This document shows, piece after piece, positions 24,195-32,428 of a stretch of 64,000 bases of DNA. The position numbers were made by a program, and so were the translations under genes. The notes below the pieces were generated by a model. It was not told the DNA's origin. It saw only the letters and a list, made by a program, of their open reading frames with translations, and did no database searches. Each line of letters opens with the position of its first letter. Positions within the stretch are counted from its first letter, which is position 1. This stretch comes from Streptomyces yangpuensis (lineage in GTDB: Bacteria > Actinomycetota > Actinomycetes > Streptomycetales > Streptomycetaceae). The stretch is from NCBI RefSeq assembly GCF_001005295.1, contig NZ_LBMK01000002.1, positions 547,594 to 611,593 on the forward strand, read 5' to 3'.

Positions 24195-24800
24195 GTGTTC
24201 GACTTCGCCGTCTTCGGATCCCTTTTTCTCACCCTTTTTGTGATTATGGACCCGCCCGGTATCACGCCGATCTTCCTGGCGCTGACCTCCGGCCGTCCCG
24301 TCAAGGTGCAGCGCCGCATGGCCTGGCAGGCCGTCTGCGTGGCCTTCGGCGTCATCGCGGTCTTCGGTCTCTGCGGTCAGCAGATCCTCGACTACCTGCA
24401 CGTCTCCGTCCCGGCGCTGATGATCGCCGGTGGTCTGCTGCTCCTGCTGATCGCGCTCGACCTGCTCACCGGCAAGACCGACGAGCCCAAGCAGACCAAG
24501 GACGTGAATGTAGCCCTGGTGCCGCTCGGCATGCCGCTGCTCGCCGGGCCCGGTGCGATCGTCTCCGTCATCCTGGCCGTCCAGAAGGCCGACGGGGCGG
24601 CCGCCCAGGTCTCCGTCTGGGCCGCGATCATCGCCATGCACGCCGTGCTGTGGATCACCATGCGCTACTCGCTGGTGATCATCCGGGTCATCAAGGACGG
24701 CGGCGTCGTCCTCGTCACCCGGCTCGCCGGCATGATGCTGTCGGCGATCGCCGTCCAGCAGATCATCAACGGCGTGCTTCAGGTGGTCCAGGGAGCCTGA
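24195..24800 (+). CDS. MarC-family integral membrane protein
   Basis: 201 residues, six predicted membrane helices. It shows the family features V-I-M-D-P-P-G at the first helix and P-L-L-A-G-P-G-A-I in the central loop. MarC proteins were once thought to give multiple antibiotic resistance, but their transported substrate is unknown. The start GTG at 24195 leads directly into helix 1. It ends at a 15-bp terminator. Confidence 0.9.
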   Translation: MFDFAVFGSLFLTLFVIMDPPGITPIFLALTSGRPVKVQRRMAWQAVCVAFGVIAVFGLCGQQILDYLHVSVPALMIAGGLLLLLIALDLLTGKTDEPKQTKDVNVALVPLGMPLLAGPGAIVSVILAVQKADGAAAQVSVWAAIIAMHAVLWITMRYSLVIIRVIKDGGVVLVTRLAGMMLSAIAVQQIINGVLQVVQGA

Positions 24801-24824
24801 CGGCCCGGGACCCCGCGTACGCGA

Positions 24825-24856
24825 ACGCCCCCGCACCGGTCCCGGTGCGGGGGCGT
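24825..24856. terminator. Bidirectional hairpin terminator
   Basis: A perfect 15-bp stem (24825-24839 with 24842-24856) with a 2-nt loop lies between marC and the convergent 50-codon gene. Confidence 0.85.
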
Positions 24857-24875
24857 GGACGTTTCGCGCGGAGCG

Positions 24876-25028
24876 TCAGGAGGACGCACTCTCGGCCGGT
24901 CGGATCAGGATGCGCTGGCCGACCGACGCGGCGTGCTGCACGATCCGGTTGACGGAGGCCGCGTCCACGACGGTGCTGTCCACGGCGGTCCCGTCGACGT
25001 CGTCCAGGCGCAGAATCTCGAAGCGCAC
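24876..25028 (-). CDS. Conserved 50-residue small protein
   Basis: 50 residues: V-R-F-E-I-L-R-L-D-D-V-D-G-T-A-V-D-S-T-V, then V-D-A-A-S-V-N-R-I-V, ending R-I-L-I-R-P-A-E-S. The frame is well bounded by GTG 25028 with AAGGGAGAA upstream and a TGA just before a terminator. I remember near-identical short proteins in other Streptomyces; the function is unknown. The strand-helix-strand pattern suggests a tiny folded domain. An unusually AT-rich stretch (25082-25115) upstream may hold its promoter. Confidence 0.82.
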   Translation of the reverse strand: MRFEILRLDDVDGTAVDSTVVDAASVNRIVQHAASVGQRILIRPAESASS

Positions 25029-25123
25029 GGGCTTCTCCCTTCGTCAGTGTTCTCCTTGCACAGGGTCAACGAAGTGTAAGCCGCAATCATTCCCTACGCT
25101 AAGGAAATTTTTTCACTGGCTAA

Positions 25124-25981
25124 CTACGCACCGGTGGTGGAGTCCCAGAAGGAGGCCAGCGCCGCGGCCGTGGTCGCCGGGTCCTCGGCGTTCGGGGAGT
25201 GCTCGGTCCCCGGGACGATCACCCTCCGCGCGTCCAGCCGCAGGGCCATCGCGTCCATCAGCGGGACCGGCCAGGCGTAGTCCACGGCCCCCGACAGCAC
25301 CAGCTTCGGCAGCGCCACCCGGGCCAGCTCGTCCACCCGGTCGGGCTCGCAGATCAGCGCCCGGCCCGTGACGATCAGCTGCTCCGGGACGGTGGCCAGC
25401 CACCGCTCGCGCAGGAAGTGCGTCAGCTCGGGGGAGTCCTGGGTCGCGTCCTGCGCGTCGTGCGCCCGCATCGCCGCCCAGATGCCCGGCATGTCGTCGC
25501 CCATCGCCTCCAGCGCGGCGACCAGCAGCTTCGTGCGCGCCTGCTGCTCCTCGGCGATCGCCGCCGGGCCGCTGCTCAGCAGGGTGAGCGAGGCGAAGGG
25601 CGAGGCGTCGCGCAGCACGGCGGCGCGCGAGACCAGCCCGCCGAGTGAGTGGCCGACCAGGTGCACGCGGTCCGGGCCCAGGGCGCGGGCCTGCGCGAGG
25701 ACGTCGCGGGCCAGTTCCTCCAGGCCGTACGCCGCCTCCTCGCGCGGGCCGGGCGTCTCGTACTGGCCGCGTCCGTCGACGGCGACCACCCGGTAGCCGG
25801 CCGCGGCCAGCGGCTCCAGCAGCGCGATGAAGTCCTCCTTGCTGCCCGTGAAGCCGGGGACCAGCAGGGCGGTGCCGCGGACCGGCTCGCCGGCCTCGTG
25901 CACGGCGAAGGAACCACGGTCGGTGGACAGGTGGTACGCACGGGCGGCGGACGGCAGCGTGAGGCGCGGGGGCTTGCTCAT
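25124..25981 (-). CDS. Alpha/beta hydrolase
   Basis: 285 residues. The catalytic nucleophile is in V-G-H-S-L-G-G (~117-123), an oxyanion region in V-P-G-F-T-G-S-K, and the His in P-G-T-E-H-S-P (~258). It has no signal peptide. An esterase, lipase or C-C hydrolase function are equally possible and the substrate cannot be read. Downstream of the RNA-helicase terminator and on the same strand, it is probably transcribed on its own. Confidence 0.85.
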   Translation of the reverse strand: MSKPPRLTLPSAARAYHLSTDRGSFAVHEAGEPVRGTALLVPGFTGSKEDFIALLEPLAAAGYRVVAVDGRGQYETPGPREEAAYGLEELARDVLAQARALGPDRVHLVGHSLGGLVSRAAVLRDASPFASLTLLSSGPAAIAEEQQARTKLLVAALEAMGDDMPGIWAAMRAHDAQDATQDSPELTHFLRERWLATVPEQLIVTGRALICEPDRVDELARVALPKLVLSGAVDYAWPVPLMDAMALRLDARRVIVPGTEHSPNAEDPATTAAALASFWDSTTGA

Positions 25982-26021
25982 GCCCCGAGGTTACCGGCCC
26001 GTAGCTTCCGGCGTGGCCCGG

Positions 26022-26074
26022 GTACGCCGACGGCCCCGGCCCCCTCGGAAGGGGGACGGGGCCGTCGGGCGTAC
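26022..26074 (-). terminator. Terminator of the DEAD-box helicase gene
   Basis: A compound hairpin: outer GTACGCC/GGCGTAC and inner GACGGCCCCG/CGGGGCCGTC (26029-26038 with 26057-26066), plus a CCCCCTC/GAAGGGGG inner stem. It lies 10 nt past the helicase stop codon. Confidence 0.8.
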
Positions 26075-26083
26075 TGCCGGGTC

Positions 26084-28198
26084 CTACGCCTCGGGCGCGG
26101 CCGCAGCCTTGCGCGTACGGGTCCGCTTCGGCTTCGCGGGGGCCTCCTCGGCCACCGCGACCGTCTCGGCGGCGACCGGCGCGGCCGCGGCCTTGCGGGT
26201 ACGGGTCCGCTTCGGCTTCGCCGGAGCCTCCTCCGCCACCACGACGGCCTCCGCGGCGACCGGAGCGGCCTCCGCGACCTTGCGGGTACGGGTGCGCTTC
26301 GGCTTGGCCGGAGTCTCCTCGGCCACGGCCGCCGCCGGGGCCTCGGCGACCGGGGTCACCGGAGCGGCCGCGGCCTTGCGGGTGCGCCGCGCCCTGACCG
26401 GCTCGACCGGCGGAGCCATCTGGAAGTCGGGCTCGGGCGCCGTCTCCACGATCCGGCGCGGGCGCCGCGGCCGGACGGGCGCCGGCTCGACGAGCGGGGC
26501 CATCTGGAAGTCCGGCTCCGGGGCACTCTGCACGGCCTTGCGGACGCGGGCGCGCCGCGGCTTGGCCGGGGCCTCCTCGGCGACCGTGGCCGCCGCCGGA
26601 GCGGCCACCGCGGGAGCCTCGACCACGGGGGCCACAGGGGCCACAGGGGCCACGGGAGCCTCGGCCGTCACGGCCGGGGCGGACTGCACCGGCACCGCAC
26701 CCACCCGGGTCCGGCGGCGGCGCGGCCTGCGCGGCTCGTCACCGGCCGGAGCCTGCGGGGCCTCGGCCTCGGCCACGGGGGAGACCACGGCCTGCTCGGC
26801 GGCGACCTCGGACCCGCCCCGCGTACGGCGGCGCTGGCGCGGCGTACGGGTACGGGCCGGACGCTCCTCCGTCGCGGCGGCCTGCGCGGAGCGGCCGCCA
26901 CGGCCACCGCGGCCGCCGGTCTCGCCCAGGTCCTCCAGGTCCTCGGCCTTCAGGCCGGCCCGCGTGCGCTCCGCGCGCGGCAGGATGCCCTTGGTGCCGG
27001 CCGGGATGTTCAGCTGCTCGAACAGGTGCGGCGACGTGGAGTACGTCTCGACCGGCTCGTGGAAGTCCAGCTCCAGCGCCTTGTTGATCAGCTGCCAGCG
27101 CGGGATGTCGTCCCAGTCGACCAGGGTGACGGCGATGCCCTTGTTGCCCGCGCGGCCGGTACGGCCCACACGGTGCAGGAAGGTCTTCTCGTCCTCCGGA
27201 GTCTGGTAGTTGATGACGTGGGTCACACCCTCGACGTCGATGCCGCGCGCGGCGACGTCGGTGCACACCAGCACGTCGACCTTGCCGTTGCGGAACGCGC
27301 GCAGGGCCTGCTCGCGGGCGCCCTGGCCCAGGTCGCCGTGGACGGCGCCGGACGCGAAGCCGCGCCGCTCCAGCTGCTCGGCGATGTCGGCCGCCGTGCG
27401 CTTGGTACGGCAGAAGATCATGGCCAGGCCACGGCCCTCGGCCTGCAGGATGCGGGAGACCAGCTCCGGCTTGTCCATGTTGTGCGCACGGAAGACGTGC
27501 TGCGTGATGTTGGCGACGGTCGCGCCCTCGCCGTCCTCGGAGACGGCGCGGATGTGCGTCGGCTGCGTCATGTACCGGCGGGCCAGGCCGATGACCGCGC
27601 CCGGCATGGTCGCCGAGAACAGCATCGTCTGACGCTTCGCGGGCAGGTAGGCCATGATCTTCTCGACGTCGGGCAGGAAGCCCAGGTCGAGCATCTCGTC
27701 GGCCTCGTCCAGGACGAGCGCCCGGACGCGCGACAGGTCGAGCTTGCGCTGGCCGGCCAGGTCGAGCAGGCGGCCCGGGGTGCCGACGATCACGTCGACG
27801 CCCTTGTTCAGGGCCTCGACCTGCGGCTCGTAGGCGCGGCCGCCGTATATGGCCAGGACGCGGACGTTGCGGACCTTGCCGGCGGTGAGCAGGTCGTTGG
27901 TCACCTGGGTGCACAGCTCGCGGGTCGGAACCACCACGAGGGCCTGCGGGGCGTCGGTCAGCTGGTCGGGCGTGGCCCGGCCGGCCTCGACGTCCGCGGG
28001 GACGACGACCCGCTCCAGCAGCGGAAGCCCAAAACCGAGCGTCTTGCCGGTTCCGGTCTTGGCCTGGCCGATGACGTCCGTGCCGGAAAGGGCGACGGGG
28101 AGGGTCATCTCCTGGATCGGGAAGGGGGACACAATGCCGACGGCTTCAAGGGCTTCGGCCGTCTCGGGAAAGATCCCGAGGTCTCGGAACGTAGTCAG
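26084..28198 (-). CDS. rhlE: DEAD-box RNA helicase with long repetitive basic tail; probable CTG start
   Basis: 704 residues from CTG 28198. The Q-motif is complete only with this start: F4 lies exactly 17 residues before G21 and Q29 follows. Motif I is A-K-T-G-T-G-K-T (46-53), then V-L-D-E-A-D, S-A-T, and H-R-V-G-R-T-G-R-A-G. AGAGG lies 7 nt upstream of the CTG, and no ATG/GTG/TTG occurs earlier in frame. The first conventional start (GTG 28132) would delete F4 to I22. Residues ~410-704 are a low-complexity tail with repeated E-E-x-P-A-K-P-K-R-T-R-T-R-K blocks, probably RNA-binding. It unwinds RNA in ribosome assembly or decay; it resembles Rv3211 (rhlE). Confidence 0.9.
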   Translation of the reverse strand: MTTFRDLGIFPETAEALEAVGIVSPFPIQEMTLPVALSGTDVIGQAKTGTGKTLGFGLPLLERVVVPADVEAGRATPDQLTDAPQALVVVPTRELCTQVTNDLLTAGKVRNVRVLAIYGGRAYEPQVEALNKGVDVIVGTPGRLLDLAGQRKLDLSRVRALVLDEADEMLDLGFLPDVEKIMAYLPAKRQTMLFSATMPGAVIGLARRYMTQPTHIRAVSEDGEGATVANITQHVFRAHNMDKPELVSRILQAEGRGLAMIFCRTKRTAADIAEQLERRGFASGAVHGDLGQGAREQALRAFRNGKVDVLVCTDVAARGIDVEGVTHVINYQTPEDEKTFLHRVGRTGRAGNKGIAVTLVDWDDIPRWQLINKALELDFHEPVETYSTSPHLFEQLNIPAGTKGILPRAERTRAGLKAEDLEDLGETGGRGGRGGRSAQAAATEERPARTRTPRQRRRTRGGSEVAAEQAVVSPVAEAEAPQAPAGDEPRRPRRRRTRVGAVPVQSAPAVTAEAPVAPVAPVAPVVEAPAVAAPAAATVAEEAPAKPRRARVRKAVQSAPEPDFQMAPLVEPAPVRPRRPRRIVETAPEPDFQMAPPVEPVRARRTRKAAAAPVTPVAEAPAAAVAEETPAKPKRTRTRKVAEAAPVAAEAVVVAEEAPAKPKRTRTRKAAAAPVAAETVAVAEEAPAKPKRTRTRKAAAAPEA

Positions 28199-28578
28199 GG
28201 TGCTGCCTCTTCTGTGAGACGCGGCGCGAGGCGGCGAGGGGGGTCCTACCGTGCTGTGCTTGCAGTACTGCCACGTACGAAGCTGCGCGGGACCACTGGC
28301 CTTCGCTCAAGCGCTCTGCCGCTGAGGGGGCCCCTCGTGGGAGGCGGTATGCATGTGCGTACGCACCACACCGAGGGCGGTCGGTTGGAGCCGATCGGGC
28401 CACCGACCGGGCATCCTCATTCGGATGGCCCGCCGAGTATTCGGCAGGCGCATTACCACTGTACCTCGGAATCGCGCAGGTGTGTCGGGTGAATTCACCG
28501 GGCCGGTGGGTTTAGGTGGACAGGCTGTGAGTAGACGTGGTGACTTGAGACGCCTTTCGGCGGGCTATTGTGCGGAGC
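28199..28578. promoter_or_regulatory. 380-nt divergent leader with a 15-codon mini-ORF
   Basis: This gap separates the RNA-helicase gene from the ferritin-like gene. On the minus strand a mini-ORF (28307-28354, ATG to TGA) encodes M-H-T-A-S-H-E-G-P-P-Q-R-Q-S-A. It lies in a probable 5' leader of about 250-300 nt before the helicase. Several G-C stems surround it. Leader-mediated autoregulation is common for RNA helicases, but I see no decisive terminator. Nothing else coding is evident. Confidence 0.35.
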
Positions 28579-29337
28579 ATGCCGACCGTAGAAAACGCCT
28601 CGCCCGCCGACGACAGCAACCCCGCCGAGGCCACGGGGATCGCCTCGCAGGACTGGGCGACCGCCTCTGCCTCGCCGCAGTACCGGGCCGCCGTCGTGGA
28701 CCTGCTCGGCGCGCTCGCGTACGGGGAGCTCGCGGCCTTCGAGCGCCTCGCGGAGGACGCGAAGCTCGCGCCCACCCTGGACGACAAGGCCGAGCTCGCC
28801 GCGATGGCCTCCGCCGAATTCCACCACTTCGAGCGGCTCCGCGACCGCCTCGCGAAGATCGAGGCCGAGCCCACCGCGGCCATGCAGCCCTTCGCCCAGG
28901 GCGTCGACGACTTCCATCGCCAGACCGCCCCGTCGGACTGGCTGGAGGGTCTGGTCAAGGCGTACGTCGGCGACTCCATCGCCAGTGACTTCTACCGCGA
29001 GGTCGCCTCCCACCTGGACACCGACACCCGCGCGCTGGTCCTCGGCGTGCTCGACGACACCGGCCACGGCAACTTCGCCGTCGAGAAGGTGCGCGCCGCG
29101 ATCGAGGCCGACCCGCGCTGCGGCGGCCGGCTCGCCCTGTGGGCCCGCCGCCTGATGGGCGAGGCCCTCTCGCAGGCCCAGCGGGTGGTCGCCGAGCGCG
29201 ATGCGCTCTCGACCATGCTGGTCGGCGGCGTCGACGGGATGGCGGCGGGCTTCGACCTCGCGGCCGTCGGTGAGATGTTCACCCGGATCACCAAGGCCCA
29301 CACCAAGCGGATGGCTGCCCTCGGCCTCGCCGCCTGA
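28579..29337 (+). CDS. Ferritin-like diiron-fold protein
   Basis: 252 residues, almost entirely helical. Metal-ligand style motifs are Y-G-E-L-A-A-F-E (~48-55), A-S-A-E-F-H-H-F-E (E-x-x-H, ~76-84), and later helices with D-F-Y-R-E-V and G-H-G-N-F-A-V-E. This matches the actinobacterial ferritin-like family related to MiaE hydroxylases, and Rv3210c occupies the same place next to rhlE. The catalytic role is unknown. The start could be ATG 28579 or GTG 28570; the ribosome site is weak for both. Confidence 0.83.
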   Translation: MPTVENASPADDSNPAEATGIASQDWATASASPQYRAAVVDLLGALAYGELAAFERLAEDAKLAPTLDDKAELAAMASAEFHHFERLRDRLAKIEAEPTAAMQPFAQGVDDFHRQTAPSDWLEGLVKAYVGDSIASDFYREVASHLDTDTRALVLGVLDDTGHGNFAVEKVRAAIEADPRCGGRLALWARRLMGEALSQAQRVVAERDALSTMLVGGVDGMAAGFDLAAVGEMFTRITKAHTKRMAALGLAA

Positions 29338-29356
29338 CCGGACGGTCCCGTACGCC

Positions 29357-29393
29357 GTCGGCCCCGGCGCGCTATGTGCGCGCCGGGGCCGAC
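29357..29393. terminator. Bidirectional hairpin terminator
   Basis: A perfect 15-bp stem (29357-29371 with 29379-29393) with a 7-nt loop lies after the ferritin-like gene and before the convergent membrane-protein gene. Confidence 0.85.
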
Positions 29394-29444
29394 GTACGTG
29401 GTCACCGGGGAGGGAGCGGGCTCATGGTGTCCCGCCCTCAGGGG

Positions 29445-29747
29445 TCATCCTCGCGACGGGAGTGAAAACGGAGTCCTGTGGGGGCGCCTGCGGGACGCGT
29501 GGGCCGGACGGAGCAGCAGGGACAGCACCACGGCCGACACCAGCACCGCCCCGACGAACGAAGCCATCAGGGTGTACTGCCCCGGGCCGAGCGCGAAGTG
29601 GGTGAGATACGCCCCGAACAGCGCCCCCAGCACTCCGCTGACCAGCACCACCCTCCGGGAGGGGAGTCGGGGCGCGAGAGCCCGGACGGCTGCGGCGGAC
29701 AGGGCGAGGCCCAACAGCGCGGAGCCGAGCACTTCCATCAGCAGCAT
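29445..29747 (-). CDS. Small integral membrane protein
   Basis: 100 residues with three predicted membrane helices (M-E-V-L-G-S-A-L-L-G-L-A-L, V-V-L-V-S-G-V-L-G-A-L-F-G-A-Y, L-M-A-S-F-V-G-A-V-L-V-S-A-V-V-L) and a basic C-terminal tail. ATG 29747 has GGGAGAG upstream, so the longer frame to 29783 is rejected. No family recognised. Confidence 0.65.
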   Translation of the reverse strand: MLLMEVLGSALLGLALSAAAVRALAPRLPSRRVVLVSGVLGALFGAYLTHFALGPGQYTLMASFVGAVLVSAVVLSLLLRPAHASRRRPHRTPFSLPSRG

Positions 29748-29811
29748 CGGGTCTCTCCCATACGTCAGGGCAAACCGGGTCACTGCGGTCCTACCCGAAG
29801 CGGAAGAAAGA

Positions 29812-29847
29812 GAAACGGCCCGGTGGAATCAACCACCGGGCCGTTTC
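29812..29847 (-). terminator. Intrinsic terminator of the DUF3107 gene
   Basis: A perfect 15-bp stem (29812-29826 with 29833-29847) with a 6-nt loop is followed on the minus strand by a pyrimidine-rich TTTCTCTTTCTTCC. It is one of the few classical U-tract terminators in the window. Confidence 0.9.
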
Positions 29848-29877
29848 GGACAGTTCTCAAGAACGTGTCAGAGCTTC

Positions 29878-30105
29878 TCAGAGCGCTCCGAAACCGACCT
29901 TGCGTGCGGTCGGCTCACCCAGGTCGACGTACGACAGGCGGTCGGACGGCACCAGGACCTTGCGGCCCTTGCTGTCGGTGAGGCTCAGCAGCGGCTCGTT
30001 GCCGGACAGCGCGGCGCTGACGATGCTCTCCAGCTCCTCGGCGCTCAGGTCGCTCTCCAGCACGATCTCCCGGGGTGCGTGCTGCACGCCGATCTTGACC
30101 TCCAC
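29878..30105 (-). CDS. DUF3107 protein (TB9.4-like)
   Basis: 75 residues: M-E-V-K-I-G-V-Q-H-A-P-R-E-I-V-L-E, then L-S-A-E-E-L-E-S-I-V and V-L-V-P-S-D-R-L-S-Y-V-D-L-G, ending V-G-F-G-A-L. This is the DUF3107 family, known in M. tuberculosis as Rv3208A (TB9.4). A beta-alpha-beta fold is likely; function unknown. GGAGGGACAAAG precedes the ATG. It lies downstream of the tetR gene, as in mycobacteria. Confidence 0.93.
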   Translation of the reverse strand: MEVKIGVQHAPREIVLESDLSAEELESIVSAALSGNEPLLSLTDSKGRKVLVPSDRLSYVDLGEPTARKVGFGAL

Positions 30106-30218
30106 GGCTTTGTCCCTCCGACGATCCGGTTCGCGCGATCAGCCGCGCCGTACGCGGTCCACATTAGCCCGGAGAGGGGATGCGGACCGCGCAGAGCGGA
30201 CACGCTGGCAGCGAACAC

Positions 30219-30260
30219 CGGAGGTGGCGCCCCCGGGACCCGGAGGTGGCGCCCCCGGGA
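30219..30260. repeat. 20-bp tandem direct repeat
   Basis: Two identical copies of CGGAGGTGGCGCCCCCGGGA (30219-30238 and 30241-30260) are separated by 2 nt, just downstream of the tetR stop. Each copy contains the self-complementary GGCGCC core. Confidence 0.8.
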
Positions 30261-30264
30261 GGGC

Positions 30265-30915
30265 TCAGGACTCCGCGCCGGACTCCGTGCCGTGCAGCGG
30301 GAAGCCGGCGATGCCGCGCCAGGCGAGCGAGGTCAGCAGACCGACCGCCGTCTCGCGGGCGACCGGGCTCTCGCTGGAGAGCCAGTAGCGGGCCACGACC
30401 TGCGAGACCCCGCCCAGGCCCACGGCCAGCAGCATCGACTCGTCCTTGGACAGGCCGGTGTCCTCGGCGATGACGTCGGAGATGGCCTCCGCGCACTGCA
30501 GCGAGACGCGGTCGACACGCTCGCGCACCGCCGGCTCGTTCGTCAGGTCGGACTCGAAGACCAGCCGGAAGGCGCCGCCCTCGTCCTCCACGTACGCGAA
30601 GTAGGCGTCCATCGTGGCGGCCACGCGCAGCTTGTTGTCGGTCGTCGACGCGAGCGCCGTGCGCACGGCCAGCAGCAGCGCCTCGCAGTGCTGGTCCAGC
30701 AGGGCCAGGTACAGGTCGAGCTTGCCGGGGAAGTGCTGGTACAGCACCGGCTTGCTGACCCCGGCGCGCTCGGCGATGTCGTCCATCGCGGCCGCGTGGT
30801 AACCCTGGGCGACGAAGACCTCCTGGGCCGCGCCCAGCAGCTGATTGCGCCGGGCCCGGCGCGGCAGTCGCGTGCCCCGCGGACGCGCTGCCTCGGTCTG
30901 CTCGATGGCTGTCAC
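30265..30915 (-). CDS. TetR/AcrR-family transcriptional regulator
   Basis: 216 residues. The N-terminal helix-turn-helix is typical: R-R-N-Q-L-L-G-A-A-Q-E-V-F-V-A-Q-G-Y-H, then M-D-D-I-A-E-R-A-G-V-S-K-P-V-L-Y-Q-H-F-P-G-K (residues ~22-65). The C-terminal ligand domain is helical. GTG 30915 follows GGGAGG. It is the counterpart of Rv3208. Targets are unknown; the nearby DUF3107 and membrane-protein genes are candidates. Confidence 0.9.
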   Translation of the reverse strand: MTAIEQTEAARPRGTRLPRRARRNQLLGAAQEVFVAQGYHAAAMDDIAERAGVSKPVLYQHFPGKLDLYLALLDQHCEALLLAVRTALASTTDNKLRVAATMDAYFAYVEDEGGAFRLVFESDLTNEPAVRERVDRVSLQCAEAISDVIAEDTGLSKDESMLLAVGLGGVSQVVARYWLSSESPVARETAVGLLTSLAWRGIAGFPLHGTESGAES

Positions 30916-31062
30916 GCCGCCTCCCACTTTCTCTCGGAACACAGGCGCTCTGCGCCGCGCCGCCATCGTACTTTTCGGTAACCCGTTCTGGGGGGTCCAA
31001 GCCGAGTTTTCTCGCGGTACGGACGGCCCGGAGGCCCTGGTCAGCGGTCGGTCGGCAGTCCG

Positions 31063-31278
31063 TCAGCGGTAGTCGTCCTCGTCGAGCTGCACCACGCGCG
31101 CCTGCTCGGCGGCGTCGCCGTCCGCGGCCTGGCCCGCCTCTCCGCCGGTGGCGGGGTCGTCGTCGCCCGGTCGGAGATCGGCCTGCTGCTCCGCCACATC
31201 CGCCTCGGGGGCCTCAGGATCGAGGGATTCCGGAAACCGCTCCCGGAAGGTGTCCGGCTCCGCAGGGTCGACAGTCAT
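31063..31278 (-). CDS. Small acidic hypothetical protein
   Basis: 71 residues, strongly acidic: M-T-V-D-P-A-E-P-D-T-F-R-E-R-F-P, then many D/E/A/Q, ending V-V-Q-L-D-E-D-D-Y-R. Probably disordered. ATG 31278 is preceded by GAGGGGAG; an upstream GTG/ATG frame adds nine residues. No family recognised, but similar short acidic proteins occur here in other Streptomyces. Confidence 0.7.
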   Translation of the reverse strand: MTVDPAEPDTFRERFPESLDPEAPEADVAEQQADLRPGDDDPATGGEAGQAADGDAAEQARVVQLDEDDYR

Positions 31279-31426
31279 GCCGCTCCCCTCGCTTCCTTGT
31301 GTCACTTACGAGCCTAGGAGGATCGCGGATGCACCGCTATGCGGATCCGTACAGCGGTATGTCCGCGATGAGACTGTGACCGCGAACACAACAAGTGGAA
31401 CGTGATCCTCTCGTAACATTGCCCGC

Positions 31427-32422
31427 ATGTCTTCGACCGAGCTGCCTGGCGTACGGTCCACCGTCGCACCGCCCTCCCCAGCGGGAGCGGTCCGGCTGGC
31501 CGACGGGGAGCAGCTGCGCACCGCGGTGCTGCCCGGACTGGAACTGGCCGTCCGGGTCCGCCCGCCACAGCGCGCCGACCTGCCGCCCGCCCTGTTCGTG
31601 CACGGGCTGGGCGGCTCCTCGCAGAACTGGTCGGCCCTCATGGCGCAGCTGGCGGACACCGTCGACGGCGAGGCCGTGGACCTGCCCGGCTTCGGCTGGT
31701 CCCCGCCGCCCGCCGACCGCGACTACTCCGTCACCGCGTTCGCCCGCGCCGTCATCCGCCACCTCGACGCCGCGGGGCGCGGGCCGGTGCACCTCTTCGG
31801 CAACTCCCTCGGCGGAGCCGTCTCCACCCGGGTCGCGGCCGTCCGCCCCGACCTCGTGCGCACGCTGACACTCGTCTCGCCGGCCCTTCCCGAGCTGCGC
31901 GTGCAGCGGGCGGCCGTGCCGACGGCGCTCCTGGCCCTGCCCGGGGTGGCCGCACTCTTCAGCCGCATGACCCAGGCCCTCAGCGCCGAACAGCGCACCC
32001 GGGGGGTGACGGAGCTCTGTTACGGAGACCCCTCCCGGGTGACTCCCGAAGGGTTCCGCAACGCGGTGGAGGAGATGGAGCGCCGGATGGCGCTCCCGTA
32101 CTTCTGGGACGTGATGACCCGCACCTCGCGCGGCATCGTCGACGCCTACACCCTCGGCGGCCAGCACGGACTGTGGCGGCAGGCGCAGCGGGTGCTCGCC
32201 CCGTCCCTGCTGGTCTACGGTGGCCGGGACCAACTCGTCTCGTACCGTATGGCGCACAGGGCGGCAGCGGCCTTCCGGGGTTCGCGGCTGCTGTGTCTGC
32301 CGGAGGCCGGGCACGTGGCGATGATGGAGTACCCCGAGGTGGTGGCCGCCGCCTTCACGGAGCTGCTGCGCGACACCCGCGCGGAGGCTGCGGACCGGGA
32401 CACCGAAGACGGCAGGGGCTGA
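31427..32422 (+). CDS. Alpha/beta hydrolase
   Basis: 331 residues. The oxyanion motif is F-V-H-G-L-G-G-S-S (~58-66), the nucleophile elbow G-N-S-L-G-G (~124-129), the acid in Y-G-G-R-D-Q-L (~272), and the His in E-A-G-H-V-A (~302). This is the catalytic triad of a cytoplasmic hydrolase. LipV (Rv3203) and other hydrolases occur in this neighbourhood of mycobacteria. Substrate unknown. The stop is 6 nt before the DUF3152 gene, so they are co-transcribed. Confidence 0.87.
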   Translation: MSSTELPGVRSTVAPPSPAGAVRLADGEQLRTAVLPGLELAVRVRPPQRADLPPALFVHGLGGSSQNWSALMAQLADTVDGEAVDLPGFGWSPPPADRDYSVTAFARAVIRHLDAAGRGPVHLFGNSLGGAVSTRVAAVRPDLVRTLTLVSPALPELRVQRAAVPTALLALPGVAALFSRMTQALSAEQRTRGVTELCYGDPSRVTPEGFRNAVEEMERRMALPYFWDVMTRTSRGIVDAYTLGGQHGLWRQAQRVLAPSLLVYGGRDQLVSYRMAHRAAAAFRGSRLLCLPEAGHVAMMEYPEVVAAAFTELLRDTRAEAADRDTEDGRG

Positions 32423-32428
32423 GGGGTC

